Source: Schizochytrium sp. CCTCC M209059
Lineage: Eukaryota > Sar > Bigyra > Thraustochytrida > Thraustochytriidae
Direction: 5' to 3'
NCBI GenBank assembly: GCA_000818945.1
Contig: KN805415.1
Span: forward strand, 124,275-188,274
Length of the DNA: 64,000 bases
Shown: positions 21,620 to 31,929 of the stretch, piece after piece
Position numbering within the stretch: position 1 is the first letter of the stretch
Layout: every line of letters begins with the position of its first letter
Notes under the pieces: model-generated
Told to the model about the DNA's origin: nothing
What the model saw: only the letters and a program-made list of their open reading frames with translations
Database searches by the model: none
Translations under genes and position numbers: made by a program

Positions 21620-21860
21620 TCTTCTGCAATGGTCGCCAAGAGTTCGTCGTCTAAGGGCACCGATACGTACTTGAATTTGCAGCTGCAGCAGCCATGGCAG
21701 CAGCCACAGATGTAGCGGGCTGGTTCTCCGAGGCCCGCGGCTTCGACCGACATGGCCAGCTAGCTCCTCCTCCGCAGAAGTTGCTTGCGGCCATCATGCA
21801 GTGGTGCTCGCAATCAAAGGATAGATGACTCGAAGGCAGCGTTGATAGGCTGCTGCCGGC

Positions 21861-21913
21861 CGCACGCAAGGCGGACTGACGGACTCCACAGCCGGCGCAT
21901 CCGATTGACCGCA
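21861..21913. repeat. Dispersed repeat, copy 2 (diverged ~50 bp)
   Basis: Direct-orientation partner of 18673-18722, 3.2 kb away. Shared blocks are CGCACGCAAGGC, GACTGACGGAC and GACCGCA. Confidence 0.75.
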
Positions 21914-22209
21914 GCACTGCAGAAGTTCTCGGAGAGCTAGTTTGACGTGTGCTCGTGCGTGTCGGCTCGGCCCTGTGGTGTTGGGCCGGTCTGCAGCAGC
22001 CGCAGCCGCCCGCTTGGAGCCTCAGCGTCCGCTGGTAACGGTAAACCAGGAGCTTGTTGGTTACGGTTACCAGCCCGAGGAGTGCTCGGTCGAAGTGTCA
22101 ACCATGGGAAATAGAATGCAGGGAGGAAATGAGAAAAGTAGGTTTAGGGCACAAGTTCCCCGTCGGCTTGCTTCCTTGCCAGACGGCTTGCTTGCTTGCC
22201 AGCCGCCCG

Positions 22210-22257
<48 letters not shown>
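22210..22257. repeat. (GCTT)12 microsatellite
   Basis: Twelve GCTT units. The same repeat type in either orientation recurs at 23574-23623, 27583-27630 and 32785-32820. Confidence 0.95.
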
Positions 22258-23549
22258 CCTTCCTTTCCTTCGCCTTCACCGCTTTCGTTAGATGCTCTTC
22301 CTCGTCGCTAGATTTTTTTCCGGAAACGTGCTCGTGCCGGCCCAGCAGCCGAGCTGACCGCGAGCTGCGATCTCGCGCTGGGCCGCCGGCCGGGACGCGC
22401 GGCGATTTGCTGCCCTCCGGCGATCGCGGAAGCGGGGGTGCGTTGGTGTCGCTCGCTGCGTTCGCTGCGTCGCGTCGGGACTGTGTGTGTCAGAAGGCCG
22501 CGGGAAATTGTGTGCTGACGGCGTGTTCATCGTCCGGGCCGACGCGTTCGAATTCGCGCGGCGGCGGTATGTGCATGCTTATTTCCTTCAGCTTAGCGAT
22601 GGCGACGGCGTGCGGGCTGCGGCCAACCCCGGTCGTGCAGGTGTTCCCGGATCGGGGACCGGCGAATTGGCCCGAGCCAAAGACCTGCGCGCAAGAAAGA
22701 AACGTAACATGCAAATCGCGTCGCGGGCTGCCATTGCGGGAGCCTCGAAGAAGCGCAGGCCTGAAAAGAAAAAGGAAAACAGCGAACGAATGGCTGAACG
22801 ACGGGAAAGGAGAGAAAGCGATTGATTGGGGAAACAATAGGAGGAACGAAAACCAAAAAAGAGGGGGGGGGAGAAAAGCGGGGAAAAAAGGAAAGTGGGC
22901 TTTCAGCGAACTCCAAGGCCACGTTAGTAATGCTGTGCAAATAATAGAACAGTACGGCCAAGGCCGGGGCTAAGGCCGGGACAAGGTGCAGAAAGTATGG
23001 AAGAAGAATGCACAGCGTAAAGTCGCACCTTTTTCCGTCACGGGAGCAGGCAGGCACAGCACTGGCAGGCAACCAGCCAATAATTCAGATCGCTGCAAGA
23101 TACTTTGCTTCCTTTTCACGCGTGCTTTATTCGGAACCACGCGAGGCCACGAGAAGAAGCTGTCGTCGCAAGAGATTTGTTTGCCATTGCGTCGTTTGCT
23201 CATTCATCGCTGGTCCAAGAGCCTTCTCCTTGCTGCCGCCAGCGACGCGGCAGGCGATCGGGAGGAAATGCCAAGCAGCCGCCTCCGTCCGGTCAGCGTT
23301 TCAGGCTCGCGCTCAGCTGGCCGATGATTGCCGGCTCATCAGCTAGGCGCTGCCAGAGGGAGCTAGAGAGACCGTGACCGCCTTTACCAACTCGATACAG
23401 GCGGGGGCGCAAACCGGGCGTGCGCCACTCTTCGAACTTCCCTCTTCGCTGCGGCAGGGGCTGGCACCCGCAGCGCAGTGCAGCTGCCGCGGCTCCTCGA
23501 ACGCTCTGGGCCCGAAGTGCCGCGGCTCGCCCCGCTCCAGCAGCCGGCA

Positions 23550-23623
23550 GCACAGCACAGCACAGCACAACACCAAGCAAGCGAGCAAGCAAGCAAGCGA
23601 GCAAGCAAGCAAGCAAGCAAGCG
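23550..23623. repeat. Adjacent (CAGCA)n and (AAGC)n repeats
   Basis: ACAGC-type units (about 23550-23570) run directly into AAGC/GAGC units. Confidence 0.85.
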
Positions 23624-24077
23624 ACCACGACTGCAAGCATGCTCGGTCCAAGGCGCGCGCAGGTGCGTCCATGCACTCGCGCTCGCACTCGCACTCGCCA
23701 ACCCCCTGCACCTGCGTACCTGCATTTCTTTCCTCTGCGCTGACTTGGCACTCGGCTCCGCTTCGATCGCGCGGCTCCGACCGACCAGCCAGGTCAGCCT
23801 GGCCGCTGTCGATCGAGCGACGGATCGAGCGACGGCTCGGGCGGCCGGGAGCGGTGCAGGCGCGCGCCGAGATCGGTCCGGCCGGCCACGGCGACGGCGG
23901 CGCGAGGTGTGATCGCAGTGGTCACTTCGCGGCTTGGCGCGGCTTGGCGCGGCGGGCGAGAGGAGACGAGGTGGGAGACAAAAAACAGAAGGAGAAGGCC
24001 GCGTCGCCGCGCGGGCGGAGGCGGAGGCGGAGCGGGCAAGCAGGTGGGATAGGATAAGCGGGCGGCGGGCGCGGAGG

Positions 24078-24120
24078 CCGCGTTTGTGAGCCCTGCGTTT
24101 ACGAGCGCTCGCAAACGCGG
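24078..24120. repeat. 14-bp inverted repeat (stem-loop)
   Basis: Arms CCGCGTTTGTGAGC (24078-24091) and GCTCGCAAACGCGG (24107-24120) pair over 14 positions with a single G-T wobble and a 15-nt loop. Confidence 0.8.
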
Positions 24121-24834
24121 GGAAGGCGTGGGGGAGAGGGGATGCAAGGCTGCGGCGACGCGAGCACTCACTCGTTCGTGACGGAGATGGAGCGAGCGAG
24201 GGAGGAGGGCGCGGTGTTCATCGGCTCCGCGCGCGGCGATGGTCTGCGGGCCATGCAGGGATGGATGGGTGTTCCTGCGCGCAGTAGGGAAGCTCCATAC
24301 GCAGCAGCAGCAGCAGCAGTAGTTCGCTCGTGTACGCGGCTTCGCGCGGTAAGCACTGCACACGGAGCAGCCACAGCCAGCCACCCAGTCCCAGCCAGCC
24401 AGATGACCCTGGTCCCACACCTGAAACAATCTACCCGGGAGCGAGCGCCCGCCCACAGTCAGCCGGCGTGCGAATTTGGAAGAGGCTCGCCACCCCCGGC
24501 CGACACTGCGGCCCGCAACGGCCCGTCCCACCCACACCTGCAAATTACCAACCGGACGTGGTTTCACCCTTGGCCCCGCGGTCCCCGCAGACGCTAACGG
24601 GATGTGAGAGATGTGCCGTTAGAGAGTGTGGGGTGCCGCGCGGAAATCGAAAATCAAGAACAAGAAGACCGACGAAGAAGAAGGCTCTGAAGTCAATGAT
24701 GGTCTCAATCTCGAAATCAGTTTCGAACAACAATCGAACAAACCAGCCAAGTGCGCAACCAAGCATAAATATCTGCCGTGTCATCATCACGACGTATTAA
24801 AACTTACCACGCCATTCATAGCCGCGCTCACTAT

Positions 24835-24870
24835 CAGTCAGTCAGTCAGTCAGTCAGTCAGTCAGTCAGT
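24835..24870. repeat. (CAGT)9 microsatellite
   Basis: Nine tandem CAGT units. Confidence 0.95.
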
Positions 24871-25668
24871 CTTGCGCGCGTTTGCCTCGCCTCGCGTCTG
24901 TTTGTGCGATAGGACCACCATGACCCGGTCGCCTTGCCGCCGAAACGAGACCGGGGCCGAGAGTCTCTCGCCCTTGCTGTTAAAGCTGGCTGCTAAGCTA
25001 TGAGTTTTACGAGGCCCAGCCCGTACCGACGATCATCGAAGACCTCAGGGAGCACCCCAGCGAGCTCTGGAATAAAGCGGAGAGAAAGCGCGGGAGCCAA
25101 ATAAGCGACACCGCGACCAGTCGTGGAATTTGAACTTGTTCTAATCTACAGTCACACAACCCCACGCTCCGCTGCATGAGCGATCGAAAATGTTGGCCTT
25201 GGACAATTTGATTGATCGGTTGGTGATTAACTTTAGCGCCCTTGACTTGAGGTAGCCGCAGCGGGAGTCGCCAGGGTAGCCTGCAGCCATGCTTCAACCT
25301 GTTCTTCCGACCGAGACAAGCATCCAGGCTTGGATGAATGAATGAATCTACTGTTGTGCTAGAGTTCGGCGGAACACGCTGATTCGATTCCTTCACCTTG
25401 TGTTTCACCTTGTCATTTTTCAGCAACTTCCGCTCCGTCTCTCTCTTTTTCTCTCCAGCCTCGAATCGTCGGCCGCTGGCCGAGCCGATCGACCATTCGA
25501 TCGACCATTCGAACAATCAATCGATCGATCGATCGATCGGAGTCGGGAGAAGGAGTAATGGTCATACAGTCTAGACTTTCCCCAGAGTTCACCTTCAAAG
25601 CAAGCGCGATCAAGCGGGCGCCTGTCGCTGCCGGCAATTGCGTACCTGACCGAACAGTTTGCTTTCGC

Positions 25669-25703
25669 AGTCGTAGTCGTAGTCGTAGTCGTAGTCGTAG
25701 TCG
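25669..25703. repeat. (AGTCGT)n hexanucleotide repeat
   Basis: About six tandem AGTCGT units, preceded by a (GATC)n run near 25518-25539. Confidence 0.9.
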
Positions 25704-26797
25704 GCAGCGGCCTCGAGAGCGAAGCGAGCCTTCCTCGATCTCAAGACGCACCTGTCACCAGCTTGCCTGGGAGGGCGCGCCCCTTCCGCTGCCGGCTGCG
25801 TCTGCGATCACGACACAGAATGCGGCATGATCTGTTTAATTTCGAGGGAATCGGCGTCTCCATCCGCATTATCATGACGATGATAACCAGCCTTGTTTGC
25901 GCCAGCGCCAGTGCTCGGTCGTGCCGAGGTAGCGGTGGCGGCCGGCGACCATGACAACTGCAGCGCAACACTGCTGCGTCACGGCTGCGGCTGCCCACCC
26001 CTAACGCGGACCGAACGGAGCTGGCCGTTGACCGTGCCACATTTGCTGCGGCGGCTGTGGCGTGCAAGCAGCGCAGGCAGGGGGAGAGTTCTCGTGAGTC
26101 AGAGTCACGTCGCCTCCGAACGAGCCTAGACGGATGCAGGGATGCACGGACGGACGTTCGTTCGCAGAAGCGCGACGCGGAGGTCGGTGCATGCATGTGC
26201 AGCAGCCTTTGCCTAAAGGATTTTGCAATACAATCAATCTTAACGCCGGTCCCGATGCGGAGGAAGATTGTCAATACCGTCAAAAGAGCTGGCAGAAGAG
26301 CAAGCGACAGCAAGCGACAGCGAGCTGCTCGAGCTCGCGATGTCGTGCAGTCTCGCCTTGTCGTGCAATCCAATGACTGCTGCCCACAGAACACACCTGC
26401 CCAGGCCAGTTCGATTCCTCAATACGTTCATTGGCCGCGCTGGCAGTTACTGTGATAGCCGCAGCGCGCATGCGCGCCTGCAGCTGCCCCGGGGACGGAG
26501 ACGGAGGCGTGAAGGAGCATATCCTATACAAATACAAACAGACGAAGAAACATCCACAAAAAGAAAAAGATAAAAAAGTGCGGGAATTCACTAGCCAGCC
26601 AGCCAGCCGGCCAGCCAGCCAGCCAGCCACTCCAACCTGCCCCGCCTCCGCTCCGCATCCTCCCTCGCGCATTGCGCATTTGGGGATGCGGTCGCGTGCA
26701 TCATGCATGCATGAATGCTGCTCCCAGACTGCGGCAAGAGAGACCGCAGCCAGCCTGGGATACCCGCCCAGTCGATGCCCGACCGGATGTGGTCTGC

Positions 26798-26798
<1 letters not shown>

Positions 26799-26837
<39 letters not shown>
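26799..26837. repeat. (CTG)13 microsatellite
   Basis: Thirteen CTG units in non-coding DNA, flanked on the left by a CCAG-type repeat near 26593-26628. Confidence 0.95.
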
Positions 26838-26841
<4 letters not shown>

Positions 26842-27582
26842 GCTGGTGATGCAAAGTAATTCTTTGCCCTGCGCGTGGTTGGAAAGGGATCGGAGGCACG
26901 GGAAGATTCCTCATCTGTCGATCGCAAGAATGAACCTTTTACGGCATCGTGTGATCCATCGATTGCCGCAGCCTGGGCTGCAGCTGCAGCTGCCTGCTGG
27001 TGCTGACTTGTGATCTTCCGCAGCACTTCTCGCCCGCGTCCGGTGTCCTGAACTTGAGCACGGAAGCGATGCTGTGCAAAGCGGTGCGACTGCGACACTG
27101 GGCCGTCAGGGACGGATCGCGAGCCTCAATGCTCCCCCCCGTCAGTGAGATGAAGAGGAAGAGCTCGGATGCGCCTTTGGGTTCTTCAAGTTCTGGCGGA
27201 TTTTGGGCGGCGGTGAAATCCTTGCTTCTTCTTCGTTCGCTCGCTCGCTCGCTCGCTCGAGAAGGCAGGGCAGCGACATGAGAGCTGTGCTGCATGCAGC
27301 CTGCACTCCGTGCGGGCGCGACTCGACTTGACTTCACTCAACTCGTCCGCGACATGGCGCCCGCGAAGGGACGGATGGTGGGGAATGACATCGCTTCAAG
27401 CATCTCCGCCTCCGTGACCTACCGGTGACTTTTTCGTGACCTCCGGAGCCGCGTCACCGTCGCCGTGGGTCCGTGCCGCTCGGGAAAAGCCCTCCATCCT
27501 GGGCCCTTGGTTTTGTTTGTTTTTTCCTTGCATTTCCCGTGCCTTGCATAAGACATAGCCGAGCCTGGTCAAGTCCATTTCT

Positions 27583-27613
<31 letters not shown>

Positions 27614-27630
27614 ACAAGCAAACAAGCAAG
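27583..27630. repeat. (AAGC)n / AAAC microsatellite
   Basis: AAGC units with two AAAC variants toward the right end. Confidence 0.9.
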
Positions 27631-28388
27631 GCGATGGTGCATCCTGGTTCTTGACAGCGAGCGACCTCGACAACAATGTGTTTGTTCCTCGTTCGCACCG
27701 TGTCCTCGCGCGTGTGTCGTGACCAACCGCGCGCACCATGGTGCCCTCGTTGTGGAATAGAGCGATGCAGACATGGTTACAGCCAGCTCGAGTGACCAGT
27801 CCCCACTTATGGGGCTTAAAATAAACTTCACTTGCAGCACGCGCATAACCCACTTGCGGCGCGGCCCAAAAGAGGCCCAGCGGGGAGACCAGACCGTCAT
27901 TCTCCAGACCGTCACGATAGCGTGCCCACGCGCGGGCAGAGTCTGTGCGCGCAGGAGCCCCTGCGAGCGTACGCGCGAGCGAGCAAGCGCTCGTCGCCCG
28001 CCGCGCCAGCGACCTCGCGCGGACGCCTCGACCGGCACGTCGGGCGGTCGAAGAAGGAAAGAAAGAAAAGAAAGAAAGGGGAAGGACGCATTAAGCGGAA
28101 ATTCACAAGTCCACGTCTCTCGCCTCGCGGCGCAGCGCGACGCTGTGCCCTGCGCGTCGCGCGAGACGGACTCGCGGGAAGGGAGAGCCAAGGACGCGAG
28201 GCTCACCCGACATCCTCGCTGCGACCTGTCCGCCTGTCAGCCTGCGTGCGTGTCGGCCTGCCACTGTGACCAGCATCTCAAACGCGTCGTCGTGCATCGA
28301 GATTATCCGCTTACTGTATGCATAACTCGACGAGCGCGAGCAAGGGGACGACGTAGATTGTTGTTACTTTCTTGGTGCTGCTTGGTCC

Positions 28389-30779
28389 ATGCGCGGCGCC
28401 CGCAAAACCGACGAGGAAAATCAGGACGCACTTGGTGCCGACGCAAAGCCCAACCCTTCTCCCCAGCATTGCAAATCACGACAAACCATGACGAAACCCA
28501 GCTCGCCTCCCGGAGACGACCCCGTGTGGAGCTGCACCTCCAGCGAGGCAGACCTCGCATCCACGCACACACACTCCCCCAAATCAGACGAAGGTCAGGC
28601 GGATAACACGGATAACGTCGAATTCGCGCAAGGCGCTCTGACACAAACACATACACATCAAAGCAGCAAGAGCAACAACGCTAACCACAACCACGGAGAA
28701 GTACATGGTGAATTTAGCTTTTCCAACACAGGTGACCTCAAGGCGAGCGCAAATGTGACAGGTGGCGTCACCAGCTATGACATTTTCATGCACTTTGTGA
28801 AATTCGACGATTCTGATCAATCTAGCGCTCCCGTGTGCGACGTCTCCGCCCTGCTCTCACGCGCCTGCTTTGAAACCTGGCTGAAAACGCGCAAGGGCAT
28901 CCCCGCCAGTCCCGAGGACAGCTTTCGCAAGATTCTCACAGCTCACATTACGGGTACCAAAAAGCGTCGCCCTTTTCCCCCGCCCATTGAAGCCCAAGTT
29001 CTTCGCCTTGTGCGTCAACGTGCCATTTGGCCTTGCTTTGACGGCTACCGCAGCCTCGATGCAAACTTGACATCCAAAATCATCAACATCGGTAGAGCAG
29101 GCTTTAGAGCAAAGGGCTACCACGAACAAGAAAAGCAACGCGCAAAGCCTTTCCTTAACAAACCCCCCAAGACTCTTCCTCCAGGATTTGCCGTTACCAG
29201 CCCCACGTTGCCAGATTTTGCCAGTTCGGGACAGTTCAACACCTCATATTCGTTTGATGTCAACGCCCACGTTCCTGCACAGGCATCCTCTGCCGCATCG
29301 CAGTCCACCACTCTCAGATACCACGATGCTGACCACGGCGTCCAGCAAAATCCCCCCCTTCATCATCACACTGATGTGAGTGAGACGCACGCGTCTCATG
29401 CTTCAGTGGCCCGAGGTCAAACTCCACGTTATGTGCACGAGAGGTCGTTTAGCAACCACGATCGCGTTGGCCACAAAGTGGAGAACTCATTCGAGGATGC
29501 GTACCAGGATTTGGCGGGGGGGTCAACCACATACGAGGACAGCAAAGACAACAATGGAGGCAAGGGGGATCAAGATCGCATGCAAGACCTGCTACTCCGT
29601 AGCGAGGGCGCGCCACGCCACTTTGACGTGGATGTGCAAATTCACCTGCACCCCGATGATGAATCGCAAGATTTAGAGCAGCTCACTCGACAGGGGAGAC
29701 ACGACCGCTGGGATGCGCTCGATGTGGTCGCTCAGGATCTAAGCTTTGCCACCGAACCTCTACCTACAGAACAGTATGGACCTGCCAGCGTCCATACGCA
29801 AAACTCACGCAGCAATGAAGACACCGACCTGTTGGACTTGATACCCGGAACAGACACGCCGAGTTTCAACGTCCCTGGCGCTGCGAAACGAAGACTGAGC
29901 GACCCTTCGCTTGCAACCGGGCAGTCGCCTGCTCGAAACGATGCAAAGAACCGTCGCTTCGCGCAGGAACTCGTCTCTGTCGTCCGCGATCGCGGGACTG
30001 ACGCCGTCGAAAACCTTATTCGCCAAGCCTTTGGCGGACCCAATCGCAGCTACTTTGTCGAGCACGTGCGTCGGGCCTGGGCTGCCGATCCGGAAATGAT
30101 TCAGTACTTGCTCGGCATCTTTGACGTTACACCCGTAGAGTTTCTTGGTCATGATGCTTCTGCAACTAAGCAGCATGGGGATCCTCGCTACCTTCCACTT
30201 GACGTTGCCGAAGACAGCCGCACGCTCCGTGCATCCATTGTCCGCATCATTTGTCACACCATGCTGCCTAATGGGATGCGCGACATGGTCAATCTGGACA
30301 CGAATCGAGAGCTTATCTCGAAAACGCTCGCGTGGCAGCGCCGCATGGCCATATCTATTGATGTCGTTGCGGACGACCCGCGTTTCTCTCACAGCTTCCG
30401 CTTTCCTCAATCAAAGGCCAGCGGCGACTTTGATCCCACGCGTCCCATCGGCCATGCGGCCTTCGATGCCGTTACAGGACAATACTTTTCCGCGGACCGC
30501 ACTACGTATGAGATCTTGCGTGGGGACGTCATTGGCAAGTGCAACTTTCACCTTTCTCCAAGTCCGTTCTTTTACTGGACGGCTTTCCGCGAGACTGCGC
30601 CACTCATTGTCATGTATCACCGTGTTTTCCATCAAAGCTTCTCGCTCCGTCTCGATGGCACGCCCTTTGTCTGCCGTTCACTTTTCATGTATCGCAATGG
30701 CAAAATTTACTCCACCTTTCAGGACGTCACGTATCTCTATCCGGAAATGATCCAGATGCCCATGTACATCACCATGTGA
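28389..30779 (+). CDS. Unassigned 796-aa protein with conserved-looking C-terminal (PAS-like) region
   Basis: Starts at the ATG at 28389; a Met at 28488 is an alternative. Residues 1-120 are polar with His-Thr runs (THTH). A compact segment at about 135-235 (SYDIFMHFVKFDDS...IWPCFDGYRSLDANLT) looks folded. Residues 240-510 are low complexity and acidic or His-rich. The last ~290 residues are ordered: a helical segment (ELVSVVRDRGTDAVENLIRQ), then a stretch around GHAAFDAVTGQYFSADRTTYEILRG and YRNGKIYSTFQDVTYLYPEM. Its alternating strand pattern and residue types suggest a PAS-like sensory fold such as those in fungal regulators. I do not recognise the family. Codon use and the contrast of folded and disordered parts support a real gene. 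It is the first gene to the right of the repeat-rich block. Confidence 0.7.
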   Translation: MRGARKTDEENQDALGADAKPNPSPQHCKSRQTMTKPSSPPGDDPVWSCTSSEADLASTHTHSPKSDEGQADNTDNVEFAQGALTQTHTHQSSKSNNANHNHGEVHGEFSFSNTGDLKASANVTGGVTSYDIFMHFVKFDDSDQSSAPVCDVSALLSRACFETWLKTRKGIPASPEDSFRKILTAHITGTKKRRPFPPPIEAQVLRLVRQRAIWPCFDGYRSLDANLTSKIINIGRAGFRAKGYHEQEKQRAKPFLNKPPKTLPPGFAVTSPTLPDFASSGQFNTSYSFDVNAHVPAQASSAASQSTTLRYHDADHGVQQNPPLHHHTDVSETHASHASVARGQTPRYVHERSFSNHDRVGHKVENSFEDAYQDLAGGSTTYEDSKDNNGGKGDQDRMQDLLLRSEGAPRHFDVDVQIHLHPDDESQDLEQLTRQGRHDRWDALDVVAQDLSFATEPLPTEQYGPASVHTQNSRSNEDTDLLDLIPGTDTPSFNVPGAAKRRLSDPSLATGQSPARNDAKNRRFAQELVSVVRDRGTDAVENLIRQAFGGPNRSYFVEHVRRAWAADPEMIQYLLGIFDVTPVEFLGHDASATKQHGDPRYLPLDVAEDSRTLRASIVRIICHTMLPNGMRDMVNLDTNRELISKTLAWQRRMAISIDVVADDPRFSHSFRFPQSKASGDFDPTRPIGHAAFDAVTGQYFSADRTTYEILRGDVIGKCNFHLSPSPFFYWTAFRETAPLIVMYHRVFHQSFSLRLDGTPFVCRSLFMYRNGKIYSTFQDVTYLYPEMIQMPMYITM

Positions 30780-31046
30780 ATACTTTCTATCTACACGCCG
30801 CGCACTCAGAAAAGCGCGCGAAATCTATCTAATTGCCACTACTATTGAAAGGAGATATACTTATCACCAGCCAAAAATTTGTATGTATAAACGTGGTCAT
30901 CATGGACGTCCTTGCGTGCTTGACGCGCCGCGATGCCGTGGTAAAAAAAAAGAAAAAAAAAAAAGAATTTTCAATTTTAATGTCGTAGGCCTTCATCACC
31001 TTATGAGGTCATCGCTACTGCCGGTAGTATACACACATCCGCAACG

Positions 31047-31621
31047 ATGGACGCGCCCACCGCGATCGCAGCCGGTCTCGTCGTCGGAGCCGGGCTCATT
31101 GCAGCCCTACCAAAGGACTTTGCCGCCGTGCCGCCGTCGCAGCCCCAAGCAAAAGAGGCAACGGGCACGAACAGCGAAGAAAACGCCACCGCCAAACAGG
31201 AAGAAGAACATGAAGGAGAAGAAGCAGACTCCATGACCCAAGAGCAAGCCGCAGCCGAACAAGAGTCGTTCTTGCGCCGTCGTCGGCAACTCGAGGCGGC
31301 AGGAGTGGACGTGGACAAGGTACAGTGCGTGTTCTATTCGCGAAAATCTTTCGTTTCGAGGAAGACTGACAAAAGCAAAAAAACATATGGCCGCGCAGGC
31401 GACTCATTCAGGAGCTTGAAACGGAGGGCGATGACAGCCAGCGCCGCATCGAGCACTTACTCATTGCTGCCATGACTGTGCTCTTTGTCATGGGTAAGTT
31501 TTACAAGCGCGCGCTATAGAAATGAACAGCTCATATCTCACACCTTTCATCTCAAGGTTGCCTGGCGGTCATTGGCTTTCTCGTCACGCAGTATCGGGCC
31601 GATATGGCCATGTACAATTGA
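31047..31621 (+). CDS. Small tail-anchored membrane protein, three exons
   Basis: CDS = join(31047..31324, 31399..31493, 31557..31621), 145 aa. Exon 1 begins at the ATG at 31047 and encodes a short hydrophobic N-terminal stretch (residues 6-21) and a Glu/Gln-rich charged helix. Splicing joins VDKVQ to RLIQELETEG, giving a continuous amphipathic helix. Exons 2 and 3 then encode a single transmembrane helix at about residues 113-136 close to the C-terminus (ending ADMAMYN-stop). Intron 1 is 74 bp (donor GTGCGT, acceptor GCAG) and intron 2 is 63 bp (donor GTAAGT, acceptor CAAG). Both keep frame exactly. Topology suggests a tail-anchored protein of the ER, mitochondrial or peroxisomal membrane. 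No family is recognised. The unspliced frame would instead end in an unrelated basic tail. Confidence 0.8.
31325..31398 (+). other. Intron 1 of the tail-anchored protein gene
   Basis: GTGCGT donor and CCGCGCAG acceptor; 74 bp; removal rebuilds a Gln codon (CA + G). Confidence 0.75.
31494..31556 (+). other. Intron 2 of the tail-anchored protein gene
   Basis: GTAAGT donor and CTCAAG acceptor; 63 bp; removal rebuilds a Gly codon in the middle of the membrane helix. Confidence 0.8.
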
Positions 31622-31929
31622 TACTTAAATTTCTGATACCTTGCAATGAACATGAACATGCTGCTTACCCATGTGTAATGTCTGAAATCTTCCTCTTAAA
31701 CTCTATGCAATCTCCTGCGCCCGCCCTCTCCGCCCTTGCTTCCCCTTTCCCCTTCCCCTTCGCATTGCCGCCAGCCAGCTTCGAAGCGGATGTAAATTGT
31801 GCGTACACGATCAAAGAGCGTACACGATCAAAGAGAATCAAGAGTGCGTCGCATTCTGAACATTATGACGCAAAATACCCCGGGAAGATAAATGTTCCGA
31901 GTTCCATGTTTCGACCCAACAAAGAAAGT
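31622..31929. other. Convergent 3' region
   Basis: This 308-bp stretch separates the ends of the tail-anchored protein gene and the methyltransferase gene. It has a C/T-rich run near 31738-31766 and a short direct repeat (CGTACACGATCAAAGAG, twice, near 31801-31832). No gene is seen. Confidence 0.5.

Larger units (their letters stand above)
16188..28388. other. 12.2-kb repeat-rich block without credible genes
   Basis: Long open frames occur on both strands, but their translations are Arg/Ser/Ala/Pro or Leu/Cys low-complexity strings, overlap each other in several frames and show no domain. This is as expected of GC-rich non-coding DNA. The block is crowded with short tandem repeats of many different 4-6 bp units (GCTT, CCAG, CAGT, AAGC, GATC, GGTC, CATCG, AGTCGT, CTCGCC), two CAG/CTG tracts, hairpins and an alternating purine-pyrimidine tract. 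No rRNA, tRNA, transposase or reverse-transcriptase signature is visible. It may contain non-coding transcripts, long promoters or a chromosomal structural element; none of these is shown by sequence alone. Confidence 0.6.

Noticed and set aside
21498..24870. Spaced short repeats considered as a CRISPR-like array
   Set aside because: The units are simple 4-5 bp microsatellites without repeat-spacer periodicity, in a eukaryotic genome.
26400..26430. GTTCGATTCC resembling a tRNA T-loop
   Set aside because: Flanking bases do not form a T-stem, and no cloverleaf can be drawn.
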